38,370 bases of DNA from a bacterium (GTDB taxonomy: Bacteria > KSB1 > UBA2214), in NCBI GenBank assembly GCA_029560815.1, contig JAKQKF010000015.1, positions 1-38,370 on the forward strand, read 5' to 3'. This document shows, piece after piece, positions 8,562-18,016 of this stretch. How positions within the stretch are numbered: position 1 is the stretch's first letter; every line of letters begins with the position of its first letter. Under the pieces are notes generated by a model. That model did not search any database and had not been told where the DNA came from. It saw nothing but the letters and a program-made list of their open reading frames with translations. The position numbers and the translations under genes were made by a program.

Positions 8562-11500
8562 ATGAAATTACGTCTTTTGATGATTCTGACGCTCTCCGCA
8601 CTTCTGGCCGATGCGGGAGCGCAGACCATGCACGGCAGTTATCAGAACCGCGCCCGTAACATTCATGCGGGCAACCTGATCCGCGTCACCTTTTACAATC
8701 ACGGCATGGTCGGCGGGATCAAGGGCGACAACAGCCTGATCTACGCGGGCGAATGGCCTATCAACTCCGGTCATATCCAGATGGGCAATGCCTCGATGTA
8801 CGTCAGCTCCGCGCTGCGTACCTTCGCCGGCATCGATTCGGTCGGCGACTCCACCTATACGGTCATCACCCCGTGCGTCTTCTGCCAGGGGTGGGACCCC
8901 AACATATTTTCGCATGACTCCCTGGGGGTCTTTCTCGGTTTCGAGCCGCTGCCGGGCTATTATGACCTGGCCAACAAGGAGGCCGATCCCTATCACGCCA
9001 TCGCCATGAGCCACCAGGCCTACACCTGGCCCTCGATCTGGCCCGATAAGATGGATGACGGCACTAATCCCGGCTGGGCCGGCAGCTGGAACGGCTATTT
9101 CGGCCGCGACCAGAAGAACTCCGACGAGGAGTCCTTTTACGCCATGGACGACTGGAGCTTCAAGAAGAAGGTTGACGGCCTGCCCCTGCCGCGTCCGATC
9201 GCCTCGGAGTCGCAGCGCGGCGGCATCGGCCTGCGCCAGAACGTCCGCGGTCTGCAGTGGTCCAATCCCGATGCCCAGGACTGCATATTCTGGATCTATG
9301 AGATCAAGAATATCGGCGAACTCCATCATACCAAGACCATCTTCGGCCTCAACGTCGGCGCCTCGATCGGCGCAACCATCAGCGACAACACCGATTATGA
9401 CGACGACTGCGCCACTTTTTATCGCGAGCTCGATCTGACCGTCAATTACGACTGGGACAATGTCGGCACCGCCGGCTACAGCCCTGTGCCCTGGGTTGGC
9501 TATGCCTTCCTCGAGAGCCCGGGCAATGCCAGGGACGGCATCGACAACGACGGCGACGGCATCGACGGCGGCGGCCATCTCATCACCACCGAGGATTTTC
9601 TCCGCAGCTATATGGTCGGCGATCCGGTCGTGCTCATTGATTATGTCAGCAATGAATATACCCGCACCGTCTCGAACATGCCGGCCGAGGGCGTCACCAT
9701 CCGCCACAACGGCACAACCTATGTCAAAAAGCCGGGCGCGCCTCTGATGGAGATCGAACGTAACGGCATCGACGACAATCTCAACGGCCTTATCGACGAA
9801 GCCGACGGCGCGGTGGCCCCCGATTCGATGGCCTATTACCTCTACATCCGCGATTCAAAATACAATAACCGGGACTATCTCGCCAAGGACTATCTCACCG
9901 GCGAGGGGCTGACCAACCTGCTCATTGACGAGCGCCGCGATGATGGCATCGACAACGACGGCGACTGGGACGTCAAAACAGATGATATGGGCATGGACGG
10001 CAAGAGCGGCACCGGCGATCCCGGCGAAGGCGACGGCCTGCCGACCGCCGGTATCGGTGATCTGCCCGGCGAGCCCAATGTCGACCACACCGATGTCGAC
10101 GAATCGGATCAGATTGGTCTCACCAGTTTTGTCTTTTACGAGTACGGCAACATCACCTACAGCAACGACGCCCAGATGTGGGACGAATCGGCCCCCGGTT
10201 ATTTCGACGGCCACCTCGAGAACGTCGATGCTGACTATATCTTCTCCTGCGGCTACTTTCCTCTCAACCCCGGTCAGCAGGAGTACTTTTCGGTCGCCAT
10301 GGTCTACGGTGACGACCAGCAGGATATCCTGCGCAACAAGGATATCGTACAAAAGATCTACAACTCGAACTACAACTTTGCCGTGGCCCCCGAAAAGCCC
10401 AGATTGCGCGCTGTCGCCGGCGACCGCAAGGTCACTCTCTACTGGGACAGCCGCGCCGAAGAGAGCGTGGACCGCTATCTGCACGAGTATGATTTTGAGG
10501 GCTACAAGATCTACCGCGCCACCGATCCCGGCTTCAAGGACGCCGGCGCCATCAGCGACGGGTACGGCTACACCCGCTACGTCAAGCCGCTGGCCATCTA
10601 CGACAAGGTCGACAGTGTCTTCGGCTTTTTCCAGAACACCTTCGGTACCGGCGTCCAGTACAACCTCGGCAACGAGACCGGCCTGGTGCACGTCTTCGTC
10701 GACACCCCGCTGGTCAACGGCCGGCGTTACTTCTACGCCGTCAATGCCTATGACAAGGGCAGCGTCGAGAAGAACATCGCCCCCTCCGAGACCAATATGT
10801 ACGTCTCGGTCAATGCCTCGGGCGATATTACCACCGGCGACAATGTCGTGGTGGTGGTGCCCCAGTCGCCCGCACTCGGCTACAGCGGTCCCGGCCTGAC
10901 CGAACAGCCGCGTCAGATCGGCACCGGCAAGACCTCGGGGGCGGTCAATGTCCGTTATGTCAAACCCGACGAGATCCGCGACGGCGACCGCTATGAGGTG
11001 CAGTTCCTCGACAAGTCGATGGACCAGCGCGACAACGACAACGACGGCCTCATCGACGGCGAGGACGTCGATGAGCTGATGCCCACGGTAACGACGGGGT
11101 TTGTCTTCCGCAATCTGACCCAGACCTCGCTGCCGGAAGATACAGTCATGATCATCCAGCGCGAGTACAGCGCCGGAGAATGGGTTGAGGTGAAAAATCT
11201 CTATGAGGATGCCGACAGCGATCCCCGCACCCTCACGACGGTCCTGCACGGTCTGGAACTCAACATCTACAATCCGCCCGAGGGTATGATCAATCGGCCG
11301 GAGGAGCGCATCTATAACGGCGTGCAGTGGAGTTCGAATATCAACTTCACCACCGCCTACAATATCCGCTTCTCGATCTTTAATCTCAGCGGCTTCAAGG
11401 AGGGGACCTACTACCCCCGTCAGTACATGGTGGTCTTTTATGACGACATCGTCAAGAAATCCGAACTGCTCCAGGTGCCGCTGGCGACCAGTAACAAGAC

Positions 11501-12170
11501 CATCCCATTGCCGCCTTCGGATGCCAATTTCCGGGTTTTCGACAAGCAGACCATGGAAGAGCTGCCCTTCGCCCTGGTGGACCAGACCCTGACCCCGAGC
11601 AAGTTCAAGAAGGGAATGTTCTCGGCCAAGGACCGGATCGTCATGTTCGAAAAGCTGCCCAACGATTCGACCCTGATCACCTTCAACATCCTCAACAACG
11701 CTTCGGAGGACACGGTCTTCTGGAACGCCTACGGCCGTCCTCTCGGCGCCGGGGATACCCTGAACGTCTATCCTGACTTTCCCTTCACCGGCAACGTGCG
11801 CTATCAGTTCGTCGTCCGGGGACAGAAGGTGGATAACACCTTCGCCGCCAAAAATCTGGACAAGATCAAGGTCGTGCCCAATCCCTACGTCGTCGCCGCC
11901 GCCTGGGAGCCCACCAATCCCTACACGAGCGGACGCGGTCCGCGTTCGATCCAGTTCATCCATCTGCCGCAAAAATGCACCATCCGCATCTTCGCGGTCG
12001 ATGGCACGCTGGTCCACACCATCGAGCACGACTCCGGTTTGACCGACGGCTCCGAGGAGTGGGACATGCTCACCAAGGACCGCATGGATATCAGCTACGG
12101 CGTCTATATCTACCATATCGAGGCGCCGGGGATCGGCAATACCACAGGCCGCATGCTGATCATAAAATAG
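8562..12170 (+). CDS. Large secreted protein with acidic D/N-G-I-D repeats, Fn3 and FlgD-like C-terminus
   Basis: 1202 residues, no enzymatic motif recognised. Signal peptide 1-20 (ending D-A-G-A-Q). Four acidic, calcium-loop-like segments occur near residues 325 (D-G-I-D-N-D-G-D-G-I-D), 400 (N-G-I-D-D-N-L-N-G-L-I-D-E), 460 (D-G-I-D-N-D-G-D) and 824 (D-N-D-N-D-G-L-I-D-G-E-D). A fibronectin-III-like domain begins near 609 (P-R-L-R-A-V-A-G-D-R-K-V-T-L-Y-W). The last 105 residues are a FlgD-Ig-like domain (K-V-V-P-N-P-Y, ending G-R-M-L-I-I-K). It starts 23 bases after the PorV-family gene with GGAG upstream and should be in that operon. Position next to receptor and barrel suggests a surface-exposed accessory of the uptake complex, perhaps taking the place of SusD; that is inference. 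Confidence 0.85.
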   Translation: MKLRLLMILTLSALLADAGAQTMHGSYQNRARNIHAGNLIRVTFYNHGMVGGIKGDNSLIYAGEWPINSGHIQMGNASMYVSSALRTFAGIDSVGDSTYTVITPCVFCQGWDPNIFSHDSLGVFLGFEPLPGYYDLANKEADPYHAIAMSHQAYTWPSIWPDKMDDGTNPGWAGSWNGYFGRDQKNSDEESFYAMDDWSFKKKVDGLPLPRPIASESQRGGIGLRQNVRGLQWSNPDAQDCIFWIYEIKNIGELHHTKTIFGLNVGASIGATISDNTDYDDDCATFYRELDLTVNYDWDNVGTAGYSPVPWVGYAFLESPGNARDGIDNDGDGIDGGGHLITTEDFLRSYMVGDPVVLIDYVSNEYTRTVSNMPAEGVTIRHNGTTYVKKPGAPLMEIERNGIDDNLNGLIDEADGAVAPDSMAYYLYIRDSKYNNRDYLAKDYLTGEGLTNLLIDERRDDGIDNDGDWDVKTDDMGMDGKSGTGDPGEGDGLPTAGIGDLPGEPNVDHTDVDESDQIGLTSFVFYEYGNITYSNDAQMWDESAPGYFDGHLENVDADYIFSCGYFPLNPGQQEYFSVAMVYGDDQQDILRNKDIVQKIYNSNYNFAVAPEKPRLRAVAGDRKVTLYWDSRAEESVDRYLHEYDFEGYKIYRATDPGFKDAGAISDGYGYTRYVKPLAIYDKVDSVFGFFQNTFGTGVQYNLGNETGLVHVFVDTPLVNGRRYFYAVNAYDKGSVEKNIAPSETNMYVSVNASGDITTGDNVVVVVPQSPALGYSGPGLTEQPRQIGTGKTSGAVNVRYVKPDEIRDGDRYEVQFLDKSMDQRDNDNDGLIDGEDVDELMPTVTTGFVFRNLTQTSLPEDTVMIIQREYSAGEWVEVKNLYEDADSDPRTLTTVLHGLELNIYNPPEGMINRPEERIYNGVQWSSNINFTTAYNIRFSIFNLSGFKEGTYYPRQYMVVFYDDIVKKSELLQVPLATSNKTIPLPPSDANFRVFDKQTMEELPFALVDQTLTPSKFKKGMFSAKDRIVMFEKLPNDSTLITFNILNNASEDTVFWNAYGRPLGAGDTLNVYPDFPFTGNVRYQFVVRGQKVDNTFAAKNLDKIKVVPNPYVVAAAWEPTNPYTSGRGPRSIQFIHLPQKCTIRIFAVDGTLVHTIEHDSGLTDGSEEWDMLTKDRMDISYGVYIYHIEAPGIGNTTGRMLIIK

Positions 12171-12177
12171 TCGTCGG

Positions 12178-12204
12178 GCAGGGGCCGGCCTGGCCGGCCT
12201 CTGC
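12178..12204 (+). terminator. GC-rich inverted repeat, possible terminator without U-tract
   Basis: GCAGGGGCCGGCC and GGCCGGCCTCTGC form near-perfect arms around a single central base just past the stop at 12170; in RNA the innermost bases must open as a loop. No T-run follows, so it may stabilise the 3' end or only partly terminate. Confidence 0.4.
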
Positions 12205-12223
12205 TCAGGAACTCACCCTTCAG

Positions 12224-12286
12224 CAGGGACGCAGAGCACCCAGAGAGTCCTCTCTCTCTCTGCGCCTTTGTGTCTCTGCGCGAGCC
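12224..12286 (+). repeat. Dispersed 'CTCTGCG' intergenic repeat element
   Basis: The left half contains ACGCAGAGCACCCAGAGAG and the right half CTCTCTCTCTGCGCC and GTGTCTCTGCGCGAG, giving an imperfect inverted repeat of the CTCTGCG word. Minus-strand translation reads R-R-D-T-K-A-Q-R, the spurious peptide signature left by a family of similar repeats that I recall from many unrelated bacterial genomes. It lies wholly between the 1202-residue protein and the foldase gene and supplies the false in-frame upstream start at 12268. Only one copy is visible in this window. Confidence 0.55.
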
Positions 12287-12303
12287 CTCTTTTGGAGTTT
12301 TTT

Positions 12304-13716
12304 TTGACAAGGCATGCATTCATCGCTCTCTCTCTCGGACTGCTCCTCCTCGCCTGCAGCAGGGAGGATCCCGTCGTCGCGCGTATGGGCGGGGAGCGTA
12401 TCACCCTGGAAGAGTTCAAAACCGCCTATCTGGAAATCATCAAGCAGCCCAACGCCTTTGATTCCCGCGCGCTGCGCGAGCAGTTCCTCGATGAGATGAT
12501 TGACCGGCGCCTCCTCGCGAGCGAGGCGAAAGCGCTCGGCCTGGCCGGCGACGAAAGACTCCTCTATCGCGTAGGCGCCAACCGCGACAAGAATCTGCGC
12601 GACGCCCATTTTCGCAAGGTGATCCAGCCCGAGATCCGCTACTCCGAGAGCGATCTCGAGCGAAGCTTTGCCTGGATGACCGAAGAGCGCCATATCCGCC
12701 ATCTCTTCACTTCCGGCCGGGCGGGCATTGATTCCCTTCACCGTCTCTTGCAGGAGGGGGCCGACTGGTTCGAACTGGCGCGCACCACCTTTGATGATCC
12801 CCGCCTCTCTGAAACCGGTGGCGATCTCGGCTGGGTCGCCTGGGAGCAGATGGAGTACGATCTGGCCATGACCGCGTTCAGCCTGCCCTTGATGACCCCG
12901 TCCGGGCCGGTCGCCTCCAGCTACGGCTGGCACATTCTCCAGGTGGTGGACTGGCGCAGGACGCCCATGATCTCCGAGACCCGTTACCAGCTTCAGCGAG
13001 ACAAGGCCAGGGCGGTGCTCGAAAGAAAGCTCGGCGATAAGGCAGCCCTCGCCTATGTCGGCAAGATGATGGCGGAGAGACAAATCAAGATCTACCCGCA
13101 GAGCCTGCGCGCTGTTGGCCAGAGGCTCGGTCTGGTGCTCAAGCGCCAGCCCTCCACCTCCGATCAGCTTGCTGTGGAACAGCTCAGCGAAGCGGAGATG
13201 GGGGAGATCGAATCCTCGCTCTGGGAGATGCGCACGGAGCCGCTCGCCAGCATCGATGGTGAAATCCTCACCATCGGCGAGTTCATCGCCGCACTGAACT
13301 ATGTCCCCTACCACGCCGTCCACAAGAGCATGAAGACGGCTCTCGACTATGTGCTGCGCGACCGGGCCCTGAGTGCGGAGGCGCGCCGGATGGGCCTCGA
13401 GCGCGATGCCCGGGTCAGGATCAGAACTGCCCAGTTCGAGCAGAACCGGCTGCAGATGGTCATGCGGCAGCGCCTGCTCGCGGATATCAGGGTGGAGGAG
13501 AAGGATCTGCAGAGCTATTTCGACCTCCATTATGGCAAAAAATATCCCCACCTCGGACTGGCGGAGACGCGCGATCTGATCGCCCGGGATGCGCTCATCG
13601 AGAAACGGACCGTGACCATGCAGAACCACCTGCAGCAGCTGCGCAGCGGGTTCAGGATCGTCAGGAATCCGGCACCAATCCACGCCTGGTACGACGGGGT
13701 GTTGAACAGGCGTTAA
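12304..13716 (+). CDS. Parvulin-type peptidyl-prolyl isomerase, lipoprotein (PrsA/SurA-like)
   Basis: 470 residues from TTG 12304, chosen because GGAG at 12294-12297 lies six bases upstream and the product then begins with a clean lipoprotein signal (T-R-H-A-F-I-A, then L-L-L-L-A-C). The longer frame from 12268 would translate the intergenic repeat. A SurA-like N-terminal helical region (I-T-L-E-E-F-K-T-A-Y) is followed by a parvulin domain at about 130-220: R-H-I-R-H-L-F, L-L-Q-E-G-A-D-W-F, G-G-D-L-G-W and Y-G-W-H-I-L-Q-V. A second helical region follows. It would act in the periplasm as a foldase/chaperone for secreted or outer-membrane proteins. Placement inside the sugar locus, 23 bases before a secreted GH5, suggests a dedicated helper for the exported enzymes or the receptor. 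Confidence 0.88.
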   Translation: MTRHAFIALSLGLLLLACSREDPVVARMGGERITLEEFKTAYLEIIKQPNAFDSRALREQFLDEMIDRRLLASEAKALGLAGDERLLYRVGANRDKNLRDAHFRKVIQPEIRYSESDLERSFAWMTEERHIRHLFTSGRAGIDSLHRLLQEGADWFELARTTFDDPRLSETGGDLGWVAWEQMEYDLAMTAFSLPLMTPSGPVASSYGWHILQVVDWRRTPMISETRYQLQRDKARAVLERKLGDKAALAYVGKMMAERQIKIYPQSLRAVGQRLGLVLKRQPSTSDQLAVEQLSEAEMGEIESSLWEMRTEPLASIDGEILTIGEFIAALNYVPYHAVHKSMKTALDYVLRDRALSAEARRMGLERDARVRIRTAQFEQNRLQMVMRQRLLADIRVEEKDLQSYFDLHYGKKYPHLGLAETRDLIARDALIEKRTVTMQNHLQQLRSGFRIVRNPAPIHAWYDGVLNRR

Positions 13717-13739
13717 CCTCATCTTCACAGGAGTTCATC

Positions 13740-15590
13740 ATGATGATTTTGCGGAAATGGTTCGCATTGATGCTGCTGGGTGCGCTTCTGGCGAGCGGAA
13801 TGGTCTGGGCTGCACCGGCTCCCTCGGCCTTTTCCCGTTTTGTCACCGTCTCCGGCGACCGGCTCATGGATGGTCCCGATCCCTTGCGCTTCATCTCCTT
13901 CAACATCCCCAACCTTCACTGCATCGAAGATTATATGCTCTTCGAAGAGACCAATGTCTGGCGCATGCCGGACGCCTATGAGATCCGCGACGCCCTCGAA
14001 TCGATCAGGGCGATGGGCGGGACGGTGACGCGGATGTACACCATCACCGTGCGGCGGGAGGATGACACTCCGGACATTCCGCGTTATGTGACCGGGCCCG
14101 GGCAGTTCAATGAGGAGGCTTTCCGCGCTCTCGACCAGGTGATGGCCATCGCCAACCAGGTCGGGGTGCGCGTGATCATCCCCTTTGTAGACAACTGGCC
14201 CTGGATGGGGGGGAGGGCGGAATATGCCGCTTTCCGCGGCAAAAAAGCGGATGATTTCTGGAGCGATCCCCAGATCAAGGAGGATTTCAAGCAGACCATC
14301 TCCTACATCATCAACCGCAAGAACACCATCACCGGCACGACCTACCGCGAAGACAAGGCGATCCTGGCCTGGGAAACAGGCAACGAACTCTACAGTCCGG
14401 ATGCCTGGGTGGAAGAGATGGCTGCTTTTATCAAGTCGCAGGACAAAAACCATCTCGTCCTCGACGGTGTCGCCCCCAACCGGCTGCGCGACGAAACCCT
14501 CGCCAATCCCTATACCGATATCATCACCACCCATCACTATGAGAAAGACCCGCGCGATATGGTGCGTAATATCCGCGCCAGCGCCGCCAAGGCAAAAGGC
14601 AAAAAGCCCTATCTCATCGGCGAATTCGGCTTTCTCGGCCTCAGCGGGGTCGAAGAGGTTTTACGCGAGGTCGAATCCCACCCCGGCATCTGCGGCGCTC
14701 TGATCTGGAGCCTGCGCTTTCACAGCCGCGACGGCGGATTCTACTGGCATTCCGAGCCCGGCAACGGCGGCTATTTTTACAAGGCCTACCACTGGCCCGG
14801 CTTCTCCTCTGGTGAGAACTATGCCGAGCGTGATGTGATGCAGCTCATGCGCGAGCGGGGATTTGCCATTCAGGGCAAGCCGGTGCCCATTCTGACTGTG
14901 CCCGGGGCCCCGCAGCTTCTCCCCTTCGACGATCCGGCCCAGATCAGCTGGCAGGGGTCTGTCGGCGCCTCCGGCTACGATGTCGAGCGCTCCGCCTCCA
15001 GGGGCGGCCCGTGGAAGCGGATCGGATACAATATCTCCGACGCCGAGACCGCCGACCGGCCGCTTTTTCATGACCGCCGCGCCGAGATCGGCTCGACCTG
15101 GTACTATCGCGTGCGCGCCCGGAACGCCGCCGGCCTCTCCACTCCATCCAACATCGTTGGACCGGTAACCGCCCGGCACAAGACTCTGGTCGATGAGTGC
15201 TGGAATTTCGCCATCGCCTTCAGCAGGAAGGGCGATCTCTCCCTGGAGACCGCCGATTCGCGTCTATTCAAGGAGGATGCCCATCGCATTGCCGGCAAGC
15301 CGGGGGCTGAACTGGTTTATTATATCCCCGGTCCGCTCCAGACCCTCAAATTCTATCTCTTTGCCGTCTCCGCTGACAAGAGCATCGAAATCAGTCTCTC
15401 GACCGACGGGGAGGAGTACACACCGCTCCAGGTCGAGGCCAGGGATTTCTTCGCCGGCGCGGCCGACTATGAGTACCTGCGTCCGCTTCTCTTCGCGAGC
15501 AGCGGCCTGCCTGCCGGAATTCACTATGTGCGTGTCGCCTTCCTGGGGGAGGCTCAACTTGGAAGGGCGGAACTGATTTATGGCAAATGA
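13740..15590 (+). CDS. Secreted GH5-family glycoside hydrolase (putative beta-mannanase)
   Basis: 616 residues with a signal peptide (cleavage near G-M-V-W-A-A, about 25). A (beta/alpha)8 barrel spans about 35-375. The expected GH5/clan GH-A glutamates are present: acid/base E216 in W-E-T-G-N-E-L-Y and nucleophile E295 in L-I-G-E-F-G-F. A fibronectin-III-like domain (about 385-475, V-P-G-A-P-Q-L-L and W-Y-Y-R-V-R-A-R-N-A-A-G) and a C-terminal beta-rich domain (to 616) follow. No sorting domain, so a periplasmic location is plausible. Start supported by AGGAG at 13729-13733, six bases away. Its last 11 bases overlap the epimerase gene. Subfamily not assigned; mannanase or mannosidase activity is inferred from the neighbours. 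Confidence 0.87.
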   Translation: MMILRKWFALMLLGALLASGMVWAAPAPSAFSRFVTVSGDRLMDGPDPLRFISFNIPNLHCIEDYMLFEETNVWRMPDAYEIRDALESIRAMGGTVTRMYTITVRREDDTPDIPRYVTGPGQFNEEAFRALDQVMAIANQVGVRVIIPFVDNWPWMGGRAEYAAFRGKKADDFWSDPQIKEDFKQTISYIINRKNTITGTTYREDKAILAWETGNELYSPDAWVEEMAAFIKSQDKNHLVLDGVAPNRLRDETLANPYTDIITTHHYEKDPRDMVRNIRASAAKAKGKKPYLIGEFGFLGLSGVEEVLREVESHPGICGALIWSLRFHSRDGGFYWHSEPGNGGYFYKAYHWPGFSSGENYAERDVMQLMRERGFAIQGKPVPILTVPGAPQLLPFDDPAQISWQGSVGASGYDVERSASRGGPWKRIGYNISDAETADRPLFHDRRAEIGSTWYYRVRARNAAGLSTPSNIVGPVTARHKTLVDECWNFAIAFSRKGDLSLETADSRLFKEDAHRIAGKPGAELVYYIPGPLQTLKFYLFAVSADKSIEISLSTDGEEYTPLQVEARDFFAGAADYEYLRPLLFASSGLPAGIHYVRVAFLGEAQLGRAELIYGK

Positions 15591-16782
15591 AACCTGCAAG
15601 CAGCTGGCGGCAAGAACGGAACATGAGCTGCTGGGCAACATCCTCCCCTTCTGGCTTGAGCAGGCGCCGGATCGGGAGCGGGGCGGTTTTTGGGCGCGGG
15701 TGTCGCCCGATCTCAGCCGCCGCGAACGGTCACCGAGAGGGTTGATCCTCACCACCCGCATTCTCTGGACCTTTGCAGCCGCTTACCGCCAATACCATGA
15801 CGAGGCCTACCTGAAGATGGCCCGTACGGCCTATGAAGAGGTCTGCTCGGCCTTTGTCGATCCGCAGCACGGCGGAGTCTTCTGGATGCTCGATGAGATG
15901 AAAAGGCCGCTCGATGAGAGTAAAAAGATCTACGGACAGGCTTTCGCCATCTACAGCCTGGTCGAGTATCACCTTGCCTCCGGTGATGCCAAAGCGCTCG
16001 AGCACGCCCTGGCCATCTATGAGCTGATCGAGAAACACAATTACGATCCCCTCCACACCGGCTACCTGGAAAGCGCCAACCGCGACTGGTCTCCCACCGA
16101 GGAACTCCGCCTCAGCGCCGTCGATATGAACGAGAAGAAATCGATGAATACCCATCTCCATCTGCTCGAGGCCTACACCCGGCTTTTCAGCGTCTGGGGG
16201 GATGGCGGTCTGCGTGAAAGACTGGTCAGCCTCATTAACAACTTTTTCGACCATATCATCGACAACCGCACCCATCACCTCATCCTTTTCTTTGATGAAT
16301 CCTGGCGGCCCAAATCGCGCAAGATCTCATACGGTCATGACATCGAAACCAGCTGGCTGCTCGATGAGGCGACGCATCTGCTCGCCGATCCGATCCTCTC
16401 CCGCAAGTCGGGGCAGCTTTCGGTGGCCATGGCGGAGGCGGTGCTCAAGGAGGGGGTGGCCCCGGACGGTGGCCTTTTTTATGAGCGCGACGAGACCGGC
16501 CGCCCTGATCACGATGTCCACTGGTGGGTGCAGGCGGAGGCGGTGGTCGGATTCGTCAACGCCTATCAGAACAGCGGCCGAGCGGAATTTCTCGCAGCTG
16601 CTCTCCGCTCCTGGGAGTTCATCGAGGAACATTTGATCGACCGCACCCACGGGGAGTGGTTTTACAAGGTGGATGCCGGGCGCAATGCGGATCTGCAGCT
16701 GCACAAAATATCCGAGTGGAAATGCCCCTATCACAGCAGCCGCACCTGCCTTAAGCTGGCACGGCGGGTAAAAAAGTGCTGA
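15580..16782 (+). CDS. AGE-family 2-epimerase (cellobiose/mannobiose 2-epimerase)
   Basis: 400 residues without signal peptide, so cytoplasmic; normal length for an (alpha/alpha)6-barrel AGE/cellobiose 2-epimerase. Visible family motifs: G-G-F-W at the N-terminus, [13 protein letters not shown] (H192, H194), [11 protein letters not shown] (H253), [11 protein letters not shown] and [10 protein letters not shown] (H385), matching the conserved histidines of cellobiose 2-epimerases. These enzymes interconvert the reducing-end glucose and mannose of beta-1,4 disaccharides. With GH130 directly downstream, the expected reaction is mannobiose to 4-O-beta-mannosyl-glucose. The start overlaps the GH5 gene by 11 bases, so translation is probably coupled. 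Confidence 0.93.
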   Translation: MANETCKQLAARTEHELLGNILPFWLEQAPDRERGGFWARVSPDLSRRERSPRGLILTTRILWTFAAAYRQYHDEAYLKMARTAYEEVCSAFVDPQHGGVFWMLDEMKRPLDESKKIYGQAFAIYSLVEYHLASGDAKALEHALAIYELIEKHNYDPLHTGYLESANRDWSPTEELRLSAVDMNEKKSMNTHLHLLEAYTRLFSVWGDGGLRERLVSLINNFFDHIIDNRTHHLILFFDESWRPKSRKISYGHDIETSWLLDEATHLLADPILSRKSGQLSVAMAEAVLKEGVAPDGGLFYERDETGRPDHDVHWWVQAEAVVGFVNAYQNSGRAEFLAAALRSWEFIEEHLIDRTHGEWFYKVDAGRNADLQLHKISEWKCPYHSSRTCLKLARRVKKC

Positions 16783-16828
16783 AAACGTACCCCAGGTTTA
16801 TAGCAATGATCCTATCGAGGAGAAGATG

Positions 16829-18016
16829 ATGCAAGTGGAATCTTTTGCCGAACGGCTGGCCAGGCTGACCAGAGATCACGAAGCCTATATCGAGCGCCGC
16901 AACACGCCCCTGCCCTGGCATAACGGCATCTATCAGCGTTATGCCCATCCGGTGCTGACGGCTGGTCATACCCCCCTTTTCTGGCGCTACGACCTCGATC
17001 CCCAGCGCAATCCCTTCCTGATGGAGCGGTTGGGCATCAATGCCGCCTTCAATGCCGGCGCCATCGAGCTGGATGGCAAAATTCTGGTCATGGCACGCGT
17101 CGAGGGATGGGACCGCAAATCCTTCTTCGCAGTCGCCGAAAGCGCCAACGGCATTGATAATTTCCACTTCTGGGACTATCCGGTGGTGATGCCCGAAACT
17201 GAAGATCCGGACATCAATGTCTACGACATGCGTCTGGTCCGGCATGAGGATGGCTGGATCTATGGCGTATTTTGCACCGAGCGCAAGGATCCCGACGCCC
17301 CTCCCGGCGACCTCTCTTCGGCTGTGGCCCAGGCCGGCATCGCCCGCACACGCGATCTGGTAAAATGGGAGCGTCTGCCCGATCTCAAGAGCCGCTCACC
17401 CCAGCAGCGCAACGTGGTGCTTCATCCCGAGTTCGTCAACGGCCGCTACGCCTTTTACACCCGCCCGCAGGACGATTTCATCTCGGCAGGCAGCGGCGGG
17501 GGCATCGGCTGGGCCCTCTGCAAGGATATAACGCGCCCGGTGATCGAAGAGGAGAGCATCATCGACCAGCGCCTCTATCACACCATCAAGGAGGCGAAAA
17601 ACGGTCTCGGCCCGGCCCCGATCAAGACCCCGTACGGCTGGCTGCAGCTGGCCCACGGCGTGCGCGGTTGCGCGGCGGGTCTGCGCTATGTTCTCTATCT
17701 CTTTATGACCGACCTCGACCATCCGGAGAAACCCGTTTATACCCCCGGCGGCTATTTCATCGCACCGCAGGCCGAGGAGCGCGTCGGCGATGTCTCCAAT
17801 GTCGTCTTTTCCAACGGCTGGGTCGCACGCGCCAACGGCGATGTATTTATCTATTACGCCTCCTCCGACACCCGGCTGCATGTCGCCACCACTACGGTGG
17901 AGCGGCTGGTCGACTATGTGCGCAGCACGCCGCCCGATCCCCTGCGCTCAGCCGCCTGCGTCGCCCAGCGCAACGAACTGATCACCCGTAATCTGACCCT
18001 GCTTCGCAAGAGATGA
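16829..18016 (+). CDS. GH130 4-O-beta-D-mannosyl-D-glucose phosphorylase
   Basis: 395 residues, cytoplasmic (no signal peptide). The five-bladed beta-propeller family GH130, subfamily 1, is indicated by length, N-P-F-L-M-E-R-L-G-(I/V)-N-A-A-F-N-x-G and N-V-Y-D-M-R-L, whose Asp (residue 133 from this start) corresponds to the proton donor of known mannosylglucose phosphorylases. Other features: [18 protein letters not shown] and H-G-V-R. It splits mannosylglucose with phosphate into mannose-1-phosphate and glucose, saving one ATP. ATG 16829 is preferred over 16826 because AGGAG at 16818-16822 then lies six bases away. Pairs functionally with the upstream epimerase and overlaps the GH2 gene by ATGA. 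Confidence 0.95.
   Translation: MQVESFAERLARLTRDHEAYIERRNTPLPWHNGIYQRYAHPVLTAGHTPLFWRYDLDPQRNPFLMERLGINAAFNAGAIELDGKILVMARVEGWDRKSFFAVAESANGIDNFHFWDYPVVMPETEDPDINVYDMRLVRHEDGWIYGVFCTERKDPDAPPGDLSSAVAQAGIARTRDLVKWERLPDLKSRSPQQRNVVLHPEFVNGRYAFYTRPQDDFISAGSGGGIGWALCKDITRPVIEEESIIDQRLYHTIKEAKNGLGPAPIKTPYGWLQLAHGVRGCAAGLRYVLYLFMTDLDHPEKPVYTPGGYFIAPQAEERVGDVSNVVFSNGWVARANGDVFIYYASSDTRLHVATTTVERLVDYVRSTPPDPLRSAACVAQRNELITRNLTLLRKR

Noticed and set aside
9855..12116. 753-residue minus-strand open frame opposite the 1202-residue protein
   Set aside because: Mirror of the repetitive acidic coding sequence; no start signal or domain.
12268..12303. Upstream ATG start of the foldase gene
   Set aside because: It would translate the intergenic repeat and hide the lipoprotein signal; TTG 12304 has a well-spaced GGAG.
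16780..16793. TGAAAACGTACCCA before the GH130 gene as a LacI-type operator
   Set aside because: Only the left half-site fits the family consensus, and it lies within an operon over the epimerase stop codon.
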